Translations under genes and position numbers: made by a program
From: Microglena sp. YARC
Lineage: Eukaryota; Chlorophyta; Chlorophyceae; Chlamydomonadales; Chlamydomonadaceae
Length of the DNA: 64,000 nucleotides
Assembly: GCA_022414725.1 (NCBI GenBank)
Contig: CM039466.1
Location: forward strand, 17,446,817 to 17,510,816
Direction of reading: 5' to 3'
Shown here: positions 1 to 12,880 of the stretch, piece by piece
Position numbering within the stretch: position 1 is the first letter of the stretch
How the letters are laid out: every line of letters begins with the position of its first letter
Notes under the pieces: model-generated
What the model saw: only the letters and a program-made list of their open reading frames with translations
Database searches by the model: none
Told to the model about the DNA's origin: nothing

Positions 1-85
1 TATCATATGATGATGCTATATGATGCTGCTGATGATGATGTGCTGCTGATGATATGCTGCTGATTGATGATGTGATGATTGATGA

Positions 86-121
<36 letters not shown>

Positions 122-306
122 CTGATCTGCTGATGATGTGATTGATGATATATGATGTATTGATGATGAATGCTTGATGATGCTGATGATGATTGCTGAT
201 GATGATGATGATGAATGATGATGCTGATGATGTAGATGTGATGATGCTGATGATGATGATGAATGATGATTGAGCTGATGATGATGATTATGGATGATGA
301 TGATAT

Positions 307-345
<39 letters not shown>

Positions 346-2603
346 CTGCTGCTGATGATGAATGATGATATATGTGATGTGATGTGATGCTGATGATGAT
401 GATGATGATATGATTGATATGATGCTGCTGAGTATGCTGCTGATGATGATGATGATGAATGATGATGTGATGATGCTATGTGATGATGATGCGATGCTGA
501 TGGTTGTGATGGTGATGTGATGATGGCTGCTAGATGATGATGATGATGATGCGGATGGTTGTGATGCATGGTTGCTGTGATGGATGGTGATGGTGATGGT
601 ATGGTGATGGTGATGTGATGGTGATGTGATTATGAGTGGTGATGAGTGCTGTGATTGATGTGATGATGATGATGATGATGTACCATGATGGATGAATGAT
701 GATGATGATGATGATGCTTGTTGCTGATGTAATAGATGTTGATGATGATAAGATGATGATGATGATGATGATGTTGATGATGATGCATGATTGATGATGT
801 ATGTGTTCATGAATGTATGAATGATGCTGATGATGATTGATGATTGATGATGATGATGATGTTGATGATGATTGCTGACCTGTTAGATTGCTGATGTGAT
901 GATATGATGATTGCGGTGATTGATGCTGCATGTGTGATGCTGATGCTGGATTGGCTCTGATTGCTGCTATGTGCTGCTGTGATGCTGACTATGATGCTGC
1001 TAGATGATGCTGCTGATGATGCTGCTCAGATGTGCCTGATTATGGCTGCTGTGATTGCTGATATGATGTTGATGAGATGCTGATGATGATTGATGTAATG
1101 ATGATATGATGATATGAGATGATGATAGAGGATGATTGATGATGATGATTGATATGATATATGTGTGATGATTGATGATGATATGATGTATGATGATGAT
1201 ATGATGATGCTGATGATGCTATGATGATGATGATGAGATGATGTGATGATGATATGATGATGATGAGAATGATGATGATGATGATGATGGAGAAGCATGA
1301 AGATGATGATGATGATGATGATATTGATGATGATGGATATGATGAATGATGACTGATGATGATGATGATGTGATAATGCATGAATGCTGATGCTGATGAT
1401 GTTATGATTTGCTGATATGATGATGATGATGATGCTGATGCTGCTGCATGCTGCTGCTGTGCTGATGATGATGCTGATGATATGTGATGAGGTATGTGAT
1501 AAAAGATAGATGATGATGTAAATGGGTGATGATGGCTGATGCTGATGCTGGGTGATGTGAATGGATGATGTGATTGCTGATGGTGCATTCTGATGAGATG
1601 GTGATGGTTGAGAATGGTGATGCTGATGGTGATGGTGATGGTGGATGTGAGGTGCTTATGATGTGTGGTGCATTGGTGATGTGATGGGTGGATGGTGATG
1701 GTAGATAGGTGATTTCCCGCCTGGATGGTGATTCACGATGTGATGATGCGATTGATGATAATAAAACGGCGAGTAATGCTGATGTGATGATATGAAATAT
1801 ATGATGATGTTATGATAGAGTATGTGTGATGATGATGGATGATGGATATGATGATGATGATGATTGATGATATATGTGATGATGATGATTGATGTGATGA
1901 TGAAGGGAAGTCGATGATGATGTGATGATGATATAGCTGATGCTGATTGATGATGCTGCTGATATGATGATGCTGATGATGCTGATGATGCTGATGCCTG
2001 TGATGCTGATGATGCTGATGCTGCTGCCTTGATGCTGCTGCTGCTCTGTTGTGCTTGATGCTGAATGCTGCTGCTGCTAATGATGCTGTAATGCTGCTGC
2101 TAATGCTGCTGCTGCTGCTTATGCTGCTGCTGCTGCTTATGCTGAGCTGCTGCTGCTGCTGGTTGATGGCTGCTGGTTATGCGCTGCGGAATGCTGCTGC
2201 TGCTGCTGCTGCTAATGCTGCTGAGTGCTAATGCTTCTGATGCTGAAGATGAAGATGATGCTGCTTGAAGCCTGCTAATGCTGCTGCTAATTTGATGCTT
2301 GCTAATGCTGCTGCTTGATGTGATTCTGATAGATTGCTGCTCTTGCTGATGCTGCTGCTGATGCTGCTGCTGCTGTCTGATGCTGCGCTGATGATGCTAA
2401 TGCCTGCTAAATGCTGCTAATGATGCTGCTGCTGATGCTGCTGCTGCATGCTGCTGCTGCTACTGCTGCTGCTGCTGCTCTTTGCTGTGCTGCTTGCTCT
2501 GCTGCTGCGCTGCTGCTGCTCTGCTGCTCGCTGCTGCTGCTGCTGTTTGCTGCTGCTGCTGCTGCTATGTGCTGCTGCTGCTGCTGCTGCTTGCTGCTGC
2601 TCC

Positions 2604-2664
<61 letters not shown>

Positions 2665-2669
2665 ATGCT

Positions 2670-2740
<71 letters not shown>

Positions 2741-2813
2741 ATGGCTGAGAATGATGCTATGATGCTGCTGATATGCTGGCTGATTGCATGATGATGATGC
2801 TGATGCTGATGAT

Positions 2814-2851
<38 letters not shown>

Positions 2852-5616
2852 TGTGATGATGATGATTGATGATGATGATGATGATGATGCTGATGATGCT
2901 GATGATGATGATGCTGATGGATGATTGATGCTGCTGCTGATGCTGCTGTGATGCTGCTGATGATGCTGAGTATGATGCTGGATGGATGATGCTTGGATGA
3001 TGGGCTGCTATGAGTGGATTGGCTGCGTGATGATGCTGGATGGACGGTGGCTGATGTATTGTGTGATAGATGCTGATGATGATGATGATGAATGATGATG
3101 ATGATGTGATGATTGATGATGATGATTGATGATGATTATGAGGAGATGATGAGATGATTGATGATGATGATGATGATGATGATTGATAGATGATTGATGA
3201 TACGTATGATGAATGATCGGATGATGATGATGATGATGATGATGTGATGAGTCGATGATGATTGATAGAATGTGATGATGATGATGCTGCTGATGCATGC
3301 TGCTTGATGATTGCTGGCTGATGATGGCTGCTGATGATGAGCTGATGATGCTGCTGATGATGCTGCTCGCTGATTGATGATGATGATGATATGATGTATG
3401 ATGATGATTGATGCTGATGATGTGTCGTTGCTGATGCTGATTTTGATTGATGATGAAGGATGAAGATGATGGATGCTGATGCTGACATGTGATGATTGAT
3501 GATGATGTGATGATTGATGCTGATGATGTGATGATGATTGTGATGCTGCTGATGCTGATGATTGCTGATGCTGATGCTGATGCTGGATGCTTATGATGTG
3601 ATGATGATGCTGATGATTGCTGTGATTGCTGCTGCTGATAGCTGCTGTTGATGTATGCTGGATGCTTGTATGATGCTGATTGCTGCTGCTGCTGGCTGCT
3701 GCTGCTGATGATGCTGCTGATGATGATGATGTTGATGCGATGCTGATGCTGATGCTGGATGCTGATGCTGATGCTGATGTCTGCGCTCTGATGCTTGATG
3801 TGATGGTGATTGTGATGTGATAGTAATTGGTGATGGTGGATGTGAGTGATCGGTGATTGTGAGGTGATGGTGGATGGTGATGGATGTTGATGGTGGTGAT
3901 GTGATGTATGGATGTGTTAGGTAGATGGTGATGGGTGTGTGTGGTGATGGTGGGTGTGTGTGGTGTTGTGGTGGTATGGTGTGTGATGGTGATGGTGATG
4001 ATGTGATGATGATGTTGTGTGTGAAAATGATGATGATGATGTGATGATTATATGATGATAAGATGGTGAGATATGGATTTAAATGATGATGTGGATGGAT
4101 GATGATGAGAGATGAGTATAGTGATTGGATGTGATGCTGATTGAGGATGATGATGATGATGATGATGCTGATGCTGATGATAGCTGGTAGTGGTTCGTGA
4201 GCTTGATGATGTGTATGTATTTTGTAGTTGATGTTGATGGTGATGGTGATGTATGTATGGTGATTGGTGTATGGGATGGTAGGGATGGTGATGTGGTTGT
4301 AGTGATGGTTTGGTGATGGTATGGGTGATGGGATGGTTCATGGTTAGGTGATGGTTGTGGTTGATTTGATGCTGCTGTATTGATTGCTGCTGATTTGATG
4401 CTGGCTGATTGATGTGCATGAAGATGAAGGATGAAGATGAGTGCATGAAAGATGCTGATGATGATGCTGTGGATGATGAGTTTTATGGGATTGATATTAT
4501 GATTTGATGATGATGGATGATGATTGATGAATGAGACGATGATGATGGATGAATGATGATGATGGATGTGATGATGCATGATTGATGATGCATGCTGATG
4601 ATGATGCTTGGATTGGCTGCTGCTGCTGCTGCGTGTGCCTCTGCTTGCTGCTGCTGCTGCTTGCTGCTGCTGCTGGCTGCTGTGCTGCTGCTGCTGCTGC
4701 TTCTGCTCTGCTGCTGCTGCTTGCTGCTGCTGCTGCTGCTCGCATGCTGCTGCTGCTTGCTGCTGCTGCTGCTGCTGGCTTTGCAGCTGTGCTGCTGCTG
4801 TGCTGCTGCCTGCTTCTGCTGCTGTGCATCTGCCTGCTGCTGCTGCTGCTGCTGATCTGCTGACTGCATTTCTGCTGACTGCTCTGCTGCATCTGCTGCT
4901 GCTGCTGTGTGCATCTGCTGCTGCTGCTGCTTGCTGATTGCTGACTGCTGCTTGCTGCTGCATCTGCTGCTGCTGCTGCCGCGCAGCTGCTGCATCTGCT
5001 TGCTGCTGCGGCTGCTGCTGCTTTGCTTGCTGCTGCTCGCATGCTGCTGCTCGCTGCTTGCTGCTGCTGCTGCTGCTGCTGGCTGTGCCTGCGTGGCTGC
5101 TGCTGCTGCTGCTTTCTCTGCTGCTGCCTGTGCTTGCTGACTGCTGCTGCTGCTGCTGCTGCTAGCTGCTGCTGCTTGCTAATGCTGCTGCTATGCTGGT
5201 GCTGCTGCTGCTGCTTGTGCTGCTGCCTGCTGCTGCTGCTAATGACCTTCTGCTGCTTGCTGCTGCTGCATGTGCTGCTGCTTGTGCTGCTCTGCTGCTC
5301 TGCGCGTGCTGCTGCTGCTGCTTGCTGCTGCTGCTGTTGCTGATGCTGTGCTGCTGCTGCTGTGTGCTGCTGCTGCTTGCTGCTGCTGCTTGCTGCTATT
5401 GCTGTGTGCTGCTGCCTATTGCTGCTGCCTGCTGCTGCTAATGCTGCGCTGCTGCTGCTGCTATGCTGGCTGCTGCTATGCTGCCTTCTTACTGGCTGCT
5501 GCTGCTTGCTGCTGCTATGTGCTGCTGCAATGCTGCTGCTGCGTTGTGACGCTGTTGGCTAATGCTGTCGCTAATGCTTGCTAATGCTGCTTTGTGCTGC
5601 TTCGCTGAGCATTCTA

Positions 5617-5647
<31 letters not shown>

Positions 5648-5747
5648 GCTCTGCTGCTCTGCTGCTGCTGCTGCTGCTGCTGCTGGGGGATGCTGCTTGC
5701 TTCTGCTGCTGCTGCTGCTGCTGCTAGCTGCTGCTTGCTGCTGCTGC

Positions 5748-5786
<39 letters not shown>

Positions 5787-6562
5787 GCTGCTGCTTTGCT
5801 GTGCTGCTGTTGCTTGCTGCTGATGCTGATGCTTGTGCCTGATGCTGATTTGCTGATGATGATAGCTGATGTTGATGATGAGTGATTGCTGATGCGATGC
5901 TGAATGCGACTGTGTGCTGCTGATGATGATCGATGATTGATTGATGATGGATGTGATAGATGATTGATGATGATGATGATGATTGATGTGATGTGCATTT
6001 GATGATTGATTGATTGATGCTGATGATGATTTGATGATGATGATGATGATGCTGCTTGATAGATGCTGATGATAATGCTGATGATGATGTGCTGATGATG
6101 ATGCTCGATGATGCTGCTAGATGAATGATGCTGTGATGGATGCTCGAGATTGACGATGCTTATGATGATGCTGATGATGATGCTGATAGTGATGATGCTG
6201 ATGCTGATGAGATGATTGATAGCTGATCGATGATGATGATACGACTGATATGATGTGATTTTTTGGTTGGGATGATTTTATTTTTGATGGTATGATGATG
6301 CATGTGATGATGATGATATGATTTGATGATGATTGATGATGATGATGATGCTGATTGAGCTGACGATGATGATGATGATGACTGATGATGATGAGATGGA
6401 TGATGATGAATAATGTAGTGTGATGATGATTGATGATGATGTGATGATGTTGATGGATTGATAGATGCATATATTGATTTATGATGATGATGATGATGAT
6501 GCATGAATGGATTGATGATGATGAATGATATGATGATATGATTGATGATGAGAGATGATGAC

Positions 6563-6593
<31 letters not shown>

Positions 6594-6639
6594 GATGATG
6601 ATTGATTGATGATGATGATGATGATGATGATGCGATTGA

Positions 6640-6670
<31 letters not shown>

Positions 6671-8274
6671 CTGAATGAGTGATGGAGTGGATGGTGTTTG
6701 TGGGGCTGTTATGATTGGTGATGATGCTGATGCTGATGCTTCATGCTTGCTGTATGATGATGCTTAATGCTGATTGATCATGTGCTGATGATGCTGCTGA
6801 TGTGCTGTCTTTGATGATGCTGCTGATGATGCTCGCTGATGCTGCTGCTGCTAGCTGTGATGATGACTTTAATGCTGGAGTGATGATGATCTTGATGATG
6901 ATTGTTTGATTGATATGATGTTGTGGTGATGATGATGCTTTGATAAAGATGTGATAACTGTTGATTATGATTGATGATGATGTTGTGGGTGTTGGATTGT
7001 GATTCGTGATGATGCTGATGTGTGATGATGTATATCAATTATGATGATTGATGATGATGATGATTTGATGCTGATGCTGCTGCTGCTTTTGCGCTTGCTT
7101 GCTTGCATGCCTGCTGCTGCGTGTGCTGCTTGCTGCTGCTGCTCTGTGCTGCTGCTGCTAATGCTGCTGCTGCTAAGTGCTGCTGCTGTAATGCTGCTGC
7201 TAATGAATGCTTATGATGCTGCTGTTGTTATGCTGCTTGTGGTAAAGCTGATTGCTGTTGCTGCTGCTGCTGCTGCTGCTGCCGCTGCTGCTCGTGTCTA
7301 GTGCTGCTTTTGCTGCTGCTAATGCTCAGTGCGTGCTTATGCTGCTGCTGCTGCTGCTGCTTATGTGCTGCTTATGTGCTGCTGCTGTCTGCTGCTGCTG
7401 CTATGCTGCTGTTTTTGCTTGCTAAGCTGATACTCTTCTACTCTGTGCTTGTGCTGTGCCTGCTGCTGCTGTGCTGGCTGCTCGCTGCTGTGCTGCTGCT
7501 GCTTGCTGTGTTGCTGTGCTGCTGTGTGTGCCTGCTGCTGCTGCTGCTGCTGCTGCGCTGCTGCTGTGTGCTGATGCTGCTGCTTGCTCTGTGGCTGCGC
7601 TGCTGCTGCTGCTGTGCTGTGATGGCTGCTGTGCTGTGCTGCTGATTGCTGTGATGATAGCTGATGCTTGATGCTGATGCTGATGATTGGTATGATGATG
7701 CTGCTGCTTCGATGGAATGATGATTGATGATGATGACATGATGATGCTGATATGATTGTGATGATGATGATGATGATGTGAGGATGTGATGAATATGATC
7801 GGATTGGATGATGCATTGTTGTGATGTTTATGTATGATGATGTGAGACGATGTGATGGACGATGCTGATGAGTGCTGATGATGATTCTGATGGTTGATTG
7901 ATGCTGTGATCTGATTATTGCTGGATGTGATCTGCTGATGATGCTGCTGTGATAAGATAATTGATGAATGATTGTTGATATGATGATGTGTGAAATAATG
8001 ATGATGATGATGCGATGATGATTGTTTGTGATGCGATTGATGATGATGCTGCTTATGATGCTGCTGATTGTGCTGTGATATGCTGCTGATGATGTGCTCA
8101 AGATGATGGCATGATGATGATGATGATGATGATTTTGTGTTGATTGATGATGATGATGATTGCCATGATGATGCGGTGCTGATGCTGAATGATGATGATG
8201 AAGATGAAGAGATGCTGCCATGGCATGTTGCTGCTGCTGCGTGCTGCTCGCTGCTGTGCTGCTCGCTGCACATT
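1..8274. repeat. TGN trinucleotide satellite (TGA/TGC/TGG blocks)
   Basis: More than 8 kb reads almost entirely as TGA, TGC or TGG triplets on the + strand, with frequent 1-2 base indels that shift phase. It falls into blocks: TGA-rich about 1-1980, TGC-rich 1980-2750, TGA-rich 2780-3780, TGG/TGA-rich 3780-4350, TGA 4380-4600, TGC 4610-5830, TGA 5830-7040, TGC 7050-7660, TGA 7660-8215, TGC 8216-8274. A short less repetitive island lies near 1705-1775. Long frames are open on both strands only because the repeat lacks stops (poly-Leu/Cys/Ala on +, poly-Ser/His/Ile on -). I call no gene here. Whether the indels are real or uncorrected read errors cannot be told from the sequence. Confidence 0.9.
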
Positions 8275-9274
8275 NNNNNNNNNNNNNNNNNNNNNNNNNN
8301 NNNNNNNNNNNNNNNNNNNNNNNNNNNNNNNNNNNNNNNNNNNNNNNNNNNNNNNNNNNNNNNNNNNNNNNNNNNNNNNNNNNNNNNNNNNNNNNNNNNN
8401 NNNNNNNNNNNNNNNNNNNNNNNNNNNNNNNNNNNNNNNNNNNNNNNNNNNNNNNNNNNNNNNNNNNNNNNNNNNNNNNNNNNNNNNNNNNNNNNNNNNN
8501 NNNNNNNNNNNNNNNNNNNNNNNNNNNNNNNNNNNNNNNNNNNNNNNNNNNNNNNNNNNNNNNNNNNNNNNNNNNNNNNNNNNNNNNNNNNNNNNNNNNN
8601 NNNNNNNNNNNNNNNNNNNNNNNNNNNNNNNNNNNNNNNNNNNNNNNNNNNNNNNNNNNNNNNNNNNNNNNNNNNNNNNNNNNNNNNNNNNNNNNNNNNN
8701 NNNNNNNNNNNNNNNNNNNNNNNNNNNNNNNNNNNNNNNNNNNNNNNNNNNNNNNNNNNNNNNNNNNNNNNNNNNNNNNNNNNNNNNNNNNNNNNNNNNN
8801 NNNNNNNNNNNNNNNNNNNNNNNNNNNNNNNNNNNNNNNNNNNNNNNNNNNNNNNNNNNNNNNNNNNNNNNNNNNNNNNNNNNNNNNNNNNNNNNNNNNN
8901 NNNNNNNNNNNNNNNNNNNNNNNNNNNNNNNNNNNNNNNNNNNNNNNNNNNNNNNNNNNNNNNNNNNNNNNNNNNNNNNNNNNNNNNNNNNNNNNNNNNN
9001 NNNNNNNNNNNNNNNNNNNNNNNNNNNNNNNNNNNNNNNNNNNNNNNNNNNNNNNNNNNNNNNNNNNNNNNNNNNNNNNNNNNNNNNNNNNNNNNNNNNN
9101 NNNNNNNNNNNNNNNNNNNNNNNNNNNNNNNNNNNNNNNNNNNNNNNNNNNNNNNNNNNNNNNNNNNNNNNNNNNNNNNNNNNNNNNNNNNNNNNNNNNN
9201 NNNNNNNNNNNNNNNNNNNNNNNNNNNNNNNNNNNNNNNNNNNNNNNNNNNNNNNNNNNNNNNNNNNNNNNNNN
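8275..9274. other. Assembly gap (1000 N)
   Basis: The run of N is exactly 1000 bases, which suggests a placeholder rather than a measured gap. Sequence to the left is TGN satellite and sequence to the right is unrelated, so the two sides may not be truly adjacent. Confidence 0.98.
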
Positions 9275-9282
9275 CAAGAGAG

Positions 9283-9478
9283 AGACTTACATCCCTATTT
9301 ATTCCAGCAGATAGGTAAGTACATCCCAGCTAATCAGCTAGTATCGCAGATGGTAAGTCTACAGTCAGCTACATCCATCTATATCCCAGCAGATAGTGTA
9401 AGCTACATCCAGCTCATCAGCTACATCCCAGCAGATAGTGAGTTACATCAAGTACATCCAGAGAAGGTGAGCGATGGG
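9283..9478 (+). repeat. Short tandem repeat carrying splice-donor-like steps
   Basis: A degenerate unit (consensus TACATCCCAGCAGATAG) recurs about five times. Each copy is followed by a donor-like sequence: GGTAAGT, GGTAAGT, TGTAAGC, GTGAGT and GGTGAGC. It looks like the 3' edge of an exon copied in tandem. No reading frame survives across the copies. Related edges recur at about 10254, 10384 and 10473. Confidence 0.5.
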
Positions 9479-9485
9479 ATAAGGT

Positions 9486-9672
9486 AATGATACGCCTGGT
9501 GGGCGCATGGTGTTAAGGGACCCTCCGTACGGGGTAGGGAGCGGTCTTCTACCTCAAACTGGACAAGCTACATCGCGGTTGACCAACGACTAACAGGGCC
9601 ATAGAGCGACGGGGGGGAATCAAACATCCGACTCTTCATCCTCAAAGGTGATTTGGTCTGACCACTAGAATC
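9486..9672 (-). mobile_element. tRNA-derived SINE, copy 1
   Basis: Read on the minus strand it has a tRNA-like head (a degenerate TGGTCAGACCA A-box region, then a B-box-like GGATGTTTGATTCCC). A unique body follows, ending in the family 3' tail ACCAGGCGTATCATT. It aligns along its length with the better-preserved copy at 18053-18263. The head lacks a complete acceptor stem, so it is not a tRNA gene. Confidence 0.6.
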
Positions 9673-10560
9673 AATGTATATCACTGAAAGGGGCTAGCGC
9701 ATGCGAGGGAGTTGATATCTACTCAAGACCCTCTCCAAACCCCAACACCCAACACCCTGCCAGCACCACACAACCATCAACCAAACAACACACCCCGATG
9801 CACGCACCTAACATCCAGAGACGGTCAGTTGCATTGCAAGGGAGTTGATATCCCACTCAAGACCTCTCAACACACTGGCAGCCACCCAACGCACAATCAC
9901 ACCCACCGATGCAAGACCTGCATACCCCACAGACGTACAGCGCATGCGGGGGAGTTGAAATATCAACTCAAGACCTCTTCAACACCCCGACTCCCAAACC
10001 TCAGCACCCATAGCAACAACCTCACCCCAACATCCGAGGCACCCAATCAACAACCAACAAGCCCCACCCAACACATGCAGCACTACATCAAGACAGTCAG
10101 GCATTTCGGAGGGAGTTTGATATCCCACTCAAGACTCTCCAACTATCCCCAACACCCAATGCTCCCACACACCATAAACAACAACTCCACCCCAAAACTC
10201 TAAACTTCGGCACCCAACCCAACCACCAACCAACACAACCCGCAATGGCAAGGCCATTCTACATCCAGCGAGGTGAGCGCATGAGACACCAACACCCAAA
10301 CCTCCACCCACACCTACAAAAACCTCCCCACTAACCGCCAAAACTGCCACGCCCAACGAACCCACCAAAACAAGCCAATGCAGGCATCTACATCCAGCAG
10401 ACAGTGAGGGCATGAGACACCAACACCCAACCGCTCCAACCCACACGCCACCCAATCACCAACAACAAAACAATGCAGCCATCTACATTCCGAGCAGCAC
10501 GGTGCAGCGTAATTTGCAAAGGGAGTTGGTATCCCAATCAAGGCCTTTCTCCCCCTGCGT
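9673..10560 (+). repeat. Degenerate ~110-160 bp tandem repeat (GGGAGTTGATATCC family)
   Basis: Six or so copies of a module reading GCATGCGAGGGAGTTGATATCCCACTCAAGACC recur near 9699, 9831, 9940, 10100 and 10509, separated by C/A-rich spacers. Several copies are preceded by an ACATCCAGCAGAC-like segment with a donor-like GGTCAG or GGTGAGC. I see no continuous coding frame. It may be an amplified exon edge whose original exon is lost or lies in the gap. Confidence 0.5.
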
Positions 10561-10699
10561 GGACCCTTTTTAATGCTCAATCCTTTTGGACTCTGGCGCC
10601 ATGGATCTCCAACGCCAATGTGGTTGTGCTGTGTGGTCGGACTGTTTCAAAAGGACTCCGGTTGACGTCCAAGGAGCCTGGGGATTTGCTGAGCAATGC

Positions 10700-12090
10700 T
10701 GGGTGGCGAGGTGGTTAGGTTCTTGTGAGAGTTTGGTTTTTGGTTTAGGGTTTGGGGTAGCTGATGGCAAGCTGGGTGGCTTGGTAGGTTACTCAGGTTA
10801 CTTGTGAGAGTTTGGGTTTTGGGTTTTGGGGTTTAGGGTTTTGGGGCGTGAGCATGCTGGGTGGCAGGTATGTTATAGGATACTGGTGAGATTTGAGGTT
10901 CAGGGTTTGGGGTAGCTGATGAAAGTGGGTGGCTGGTAGGTTACCCAGATTATCTCTGTGAGAGTTGGGGTTTAGGGTTTGGGACTGAGATGCTGGGTGG
11001 CAGGTAGGCGTTTTATTAGGTTTACTTGTGAGAGTTGGGCGTTTTGGGTTTAAGGTTTGGGGAGCAGCTGAGCATGCAATGGGCAGGCACAGGTATTGTG
11101 GTATATCAGGTTACTTTGGTGAGATTTGAGGTTCAGGCGGTTTGGGGTAGCTGATGAAAGCCTGGGCTGGCTGGTAGGTTAGCCAGATTAGCTTGTGAGA
11201 GTTGGGGTTTAGGGTTTGGGGCAGCTGAGCATGCTGGGTGGCAGGTAGTTTTATCAAGGTTACTTGTGAGAGTTGGGGTTTAGGGTTTGTTGGGGTAGCT
11301 GAGCATGCCTGGGTGGCAGGAGAGTTATCAGGTTTACTTGTGAGAGTTTGGTTTTAGGGTTTAGGGGTAGCTGAGCATGCCTGGGTGGCAGGTAGGTTAT
11401 CAGGTTACTTGTAAGAGTTGGGGGTTAGGGTTTAGGTTTGGGGGTAGCTGAGCATGCCTGGGTGGCAGGTAGGTTATCAGGTTACTTGTGAGAGTTTGGG
11501 TTTAGGGTTTAGGGTTTATGGTTTAGGGGTAGCTGAGCATGCCTGGGTGGCAGGTAGGTTATCAGGTTACTTGTGAGAGTTGGGGTTTAGGGTTTAGGTT
11601 TTGGGGGTAGCTGAGCATGCCTGGTTGGCAGGTAGGTTATCAGGTTACTTGTGAGAGTTGGGGTTTAGGGTTTAGGGGTAGCTGAGCATGCCTGGGTGGC
11701 AGGTAGGTTATCAGGTTACTTGTGAGAGTTTGAGTTTAGGGTTTAGGGGTAGCTGAGCATGTCTGGGTGGCAGGTAGGTTATCAGGTTACTCGTGTGAGT
11801 TTGGGTTTAGGGTTTAGGGTTTGGGGTAGCTGAGTATGCATGGGGTGGCAGGTAGGTTACCGGGTTACTTGTGGATAGTTTGGGTAGGGTTTAGGGTTTG
11901 GGGTAGCTGAGCATGCCTGGTTGGCAGGTATGTAACCAGCGTTGCTCGTGAGAGTTTGGTTTAGGGTTTAGTTTTTTTGGGTGGGTGGGTTGGGGGGGTA
12001 GGTTTTAAGGATTGCTGGGTGGAAGGTAGGGTTATCAAGTTACTCGTGAGAGTTTGGGTTTAGGGTTAAGGGATTGGGGGTAGCTGAGCA
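10700..12090 (+). repeat. ~70-100 bp satellite with embedded TTTAGGG telomere-like repeats
   Basis: About 18 imperfect units share the order GTGAGAGTTTGGG, one to three TTTAGGG-like heptamers, GGGGTAGCTGAGCATGCC, TGGGTGGCAGGTAGG and TTATCAGGTTACTT. TTTAGGG is the Arabidopsis-type telomere heptamer, also found in many green algae. Here it sits inside a longer unit and is not a pure telomere array, so this is an interstitial or subtelomere-like satellite and not a chromosome end. It lies upstream of the exon at 12266. Confidence 0.8.
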
Positions 12091-12265
12091 CACCATACCC
12101 GACCCACCCTCAAACCCCAACACCCTCCATACCCACACTCACCCACACACAACACCCTCCCACACCCATACCTCACCCACCACAACATCCTCCCAACCCA
12201 CCCCCACACCCTCAAACCCCTCACTCGTGGCACCCTCACCCACCAAAACTCCCACTGTTTCCCAG
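12091..12265 (+). other. C/A-rich intron end and 3' splice site
   Basis: About 150 bp made almost only of CACC/CCCA words leads into CCACTGTTTCCCAG at 12252-12265, a plausible 3' splice site for the exon that follows. The same CCCCACC...CAG style of acceptor recurs at 14409, 14600, 14775 and 15228. Confidence 0.45.
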
Positions 12266-12511
12266 TTTTTTGATTGAGGTGTTCAAGGCATATCCCCGCT
12301 TGCGCCTGTTACTTATCCAAGGAGCTTTGAAGCGTCTATGTGACCTATGTGTACCTCCTCCCAGCAGTACATGTACTTCTGGCAGCAGTACAACTGCCAA
12401 CTCAGCATGTGCCGCCAAGTCTGAAGGTAGTGCTGTCAAAAGTACACCTGCCAGATCAGCAGAGGCGTACCTCAATTGGATCATTCGCCTCGTACCCCCT
12501 CCACCTGAAAG
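12266..12511 (+). CDS. Exon of an unrecognised protein (partial)
   Basis: An open frame of about 82 codons runs from an acceptor-like CCCAG to a donor-like GAAAG|GTAGGC at 12511/12512. The translation starts FLIEVFKAYPRLRLLLIQG, which looks like an amphipathic helix. A Ser/Thr/Ala-rich linker with scattered Cys follows, and then AEAYLNWIIRLVPPPPE. I do not recognise a family. The 3' edge (CCACCTGAAAGGTAGGCAGTACAT-like) reappears with mutated donors (CAAGATAGGC) near 13590, 13990, 14290 and 14490. I take that as evidence that this edge was a real exon border and was copied downstream. An intron inside the segment cannot be excluded. Confidence 0.4.
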
Positions 12512-12880
12512 GTAGGCAGTACATCAAACACCTAAATCCAAAGGGGGGGGGGGGGCAAGAAAGCACAAAAAAAACTGCCGTACCTCATCATCGCTTTAAA
12601 TAGAGCTTATCCTCGGATCGATTACAACTGTTTGTGTGTGTTGTGGGTGTGTGGGGGGAGGGGGAGGGGGGAGTGGGGGGAGGTCAGGGTGGGTATGCGT
12701 GGGGGGGTTGTGTGTGTTGAGGTGTGGGGAGTCAGGGGGGGTAAGGGTGAACATTACAACTTTTTTACCCAAAGTAAGTTGAACAGGATGTTTGAGGTCT
12801 CCAAAGTTGTTTTGACCCAAATCTTAACTTGCCTAGAACCAACAGATAGCTGATTAGACCCAATAGAATTGAACGGACAG
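12512..12880 (+). other. Intron-like spacer with G run and GT-rich tract
   Basis: It holds a run of about 14 G (12542-12555) and a G/GT-rich tract (12630-12750). Frames on either strand are low complexity. No feature is called. Confidence 0.5.

Noticed and set aside
1..8270. Many long frames coding poly-Leu, poly-Cys, poly-Ala, poly-Ser/His/Ile
   Set aside because: They follow directly from TGC/TGA triplets in three frames, change frame at every indel, and have no non-repetitive domain or splice signals.
10700..12090. A true chromosome end
   Set aside because: TTTAGGG copies are sparse and embedded in a longer unit, and unrelated sequence continues on both sides.
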